64,000 nucleotides of DNA. Source: Isoetes taiwanensis (taxonomy: Eukaryota > Streptophyta > Lycopodiopsida > Isoetales > Isoetaceae). Below, piece after piece: positions 63,396 through 64,000 of this stretch (positions are counted from its first letter, which is position 1; each line of letters starts with the position of its first letter). The stretch is from NCBI GenBank assembly GCA_021234155.1, contig JAJEKV010000051.1, positions 8,082,105-8,146,104 on the forward strand. The letters are read 5' to 3'. The position numbers and the translations under genes are program-made. Under the pieces are notes generated by a model. That model saw only the letters and a list, made by a program, of their open reading frames with translations. It was not told the origin of the DNA and did no database searches.

Positions 63396-64000
63396 CTGGC
63401 TATTCATGACACACTAGGCACGTGGTCTCTGCAGCATCCGGGTTCTCGATGGCGCTCGGTTTGGACGTGGACATGGAGCTCACTTCCCCCACCGAAGGTT
63501 AGGGTATTTCTGTGGCAGGTGGTGCACCGCTGTATCAGGGTGAATGCCCTTGTGTGTCAGTTTAGGCCGGGTGTGAGCCCTCTCTGCCCTTGTTGTGGCC
63601 TTCATCGTGAGACTGTGGAGCATTGTCTAGTTTTATGCCCTCACTTGCAGGCTGCTTGGGATTGGGTTAGGGCTTTGTTTCAGGTGAGATTGACTAGCCA
63701 GCAGTTGCTGCTTCATGTGTATCCTGGTGCTTGGCCGCTCTTGCGGCAGCAAGCCTTGCATCTGTGCGTGGCTTGGTTGGTGTGGCTGATTTGGAAGCGG
63801 CGGCGGTTGTGGATCTTTCAGGGGATTCGGCAGCCTGCAGCCTCTCTGATTGGTGTTCCCGGGATTAGTAGAGCGCGGGACTTCTTGGGTGTTGTAGATG
63901 GTGATGGTCGGTTTGTACAGCAGTAGAGTTGCAGTTTTTCTGTGAGTTTGTTGTGGAGTGTCGAGGTATCGCTGTCTCTTTGGGGCAGTTCTCCTTCCTC
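63396..64000 (+). mobile_element. LINE 3' part right of the copia insertion, runs off the right edge
   Basis: Continues the LINE from 58191. Contains the zf-RVT domain (PPPKVRVFLWQVVHRCI, CPCCGLHRETVEHCLVLC) and AWLVWLIWKRRR. The ORF ends with FVQQ and TAG at about 63924. The downstream sequence matches the 3' untranslated part of the copy at 17284-17380. Confidence 0.9.

Overview
This is nuclear DNA of a land plant. The evidence is a 13-exon plant-type sacsin gene ending in a C3HC4 RING finger, an ERI1-like 3'-5' exonuclease of the chloroplast ERL1 type, plant-style GT..AG introns, tRNA-Met primer binding sites next to LTRs, and a dense layer of CACTA, hAT, pogo, LINE, Ty1/copia and Ty3-type elements. 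The large transposon load and diversity suggest a big genome. The species cannot be named from this window.

Layout. 1-7490 is the 5' part of a decayed Ty3-type retroelement on the minus strand. Reading right to left it has a probable 5' LTR (5814-7490), a tRNA-Met primer site (5799-5810), a histone H3-like gene (5228-4076), a second unknown gene (3349-1821), then gag and protease (1653 to 1, running off the left edge). The H3-like gene and the unknown gene each have a similar TATA-box leader and copies of a 67-bp hairpin repeat upstream. 8010 to about 19230 is a CACTA transposon on the minus strand with a CACTA terminus, CGTCAG-type subterminal repeats, a broken TNP2 transposase and an intact three-exon gene for a SET-like protein. 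A decayed hAT element and a LINE tail sit between those two genes. 19239-19935 holds two diverged LINE endonuclease fragments.

22515-40752 is the main host gene, a sacsin homologue of about 4660 residues on the plus strand. It is intact except for one apparent 1-bp deletion near 30831. One intron carries a 1-kb insertion with a 17-bp target-site duplication and a 60-bp duplication of its 3' splice site. 46491-48314 is an intact six-exon ERL1-like exonuclease gene on the minus strand. 48457-49573 holds two nested or adjacent inverted-repeat structures. 50100-52346 is a broken pogo/Tc1-type transposase. 52607-55020 holds copia pieces in the unusual order LTR-pol-LTR-primer site-gag. 57955-64000 is a LINE split by a copia element (58192-63395) with a 5-bp target-site duplication.

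The two host genes have no evident joint function. The most unusual content is the retroelement with a histone H3-fold gene and duplicated promoter/hairpin modules, followed by the CACTA element that appears to carry a SET-like gene. Both suggest mobile elements that have picked up chromatin-related proteins.
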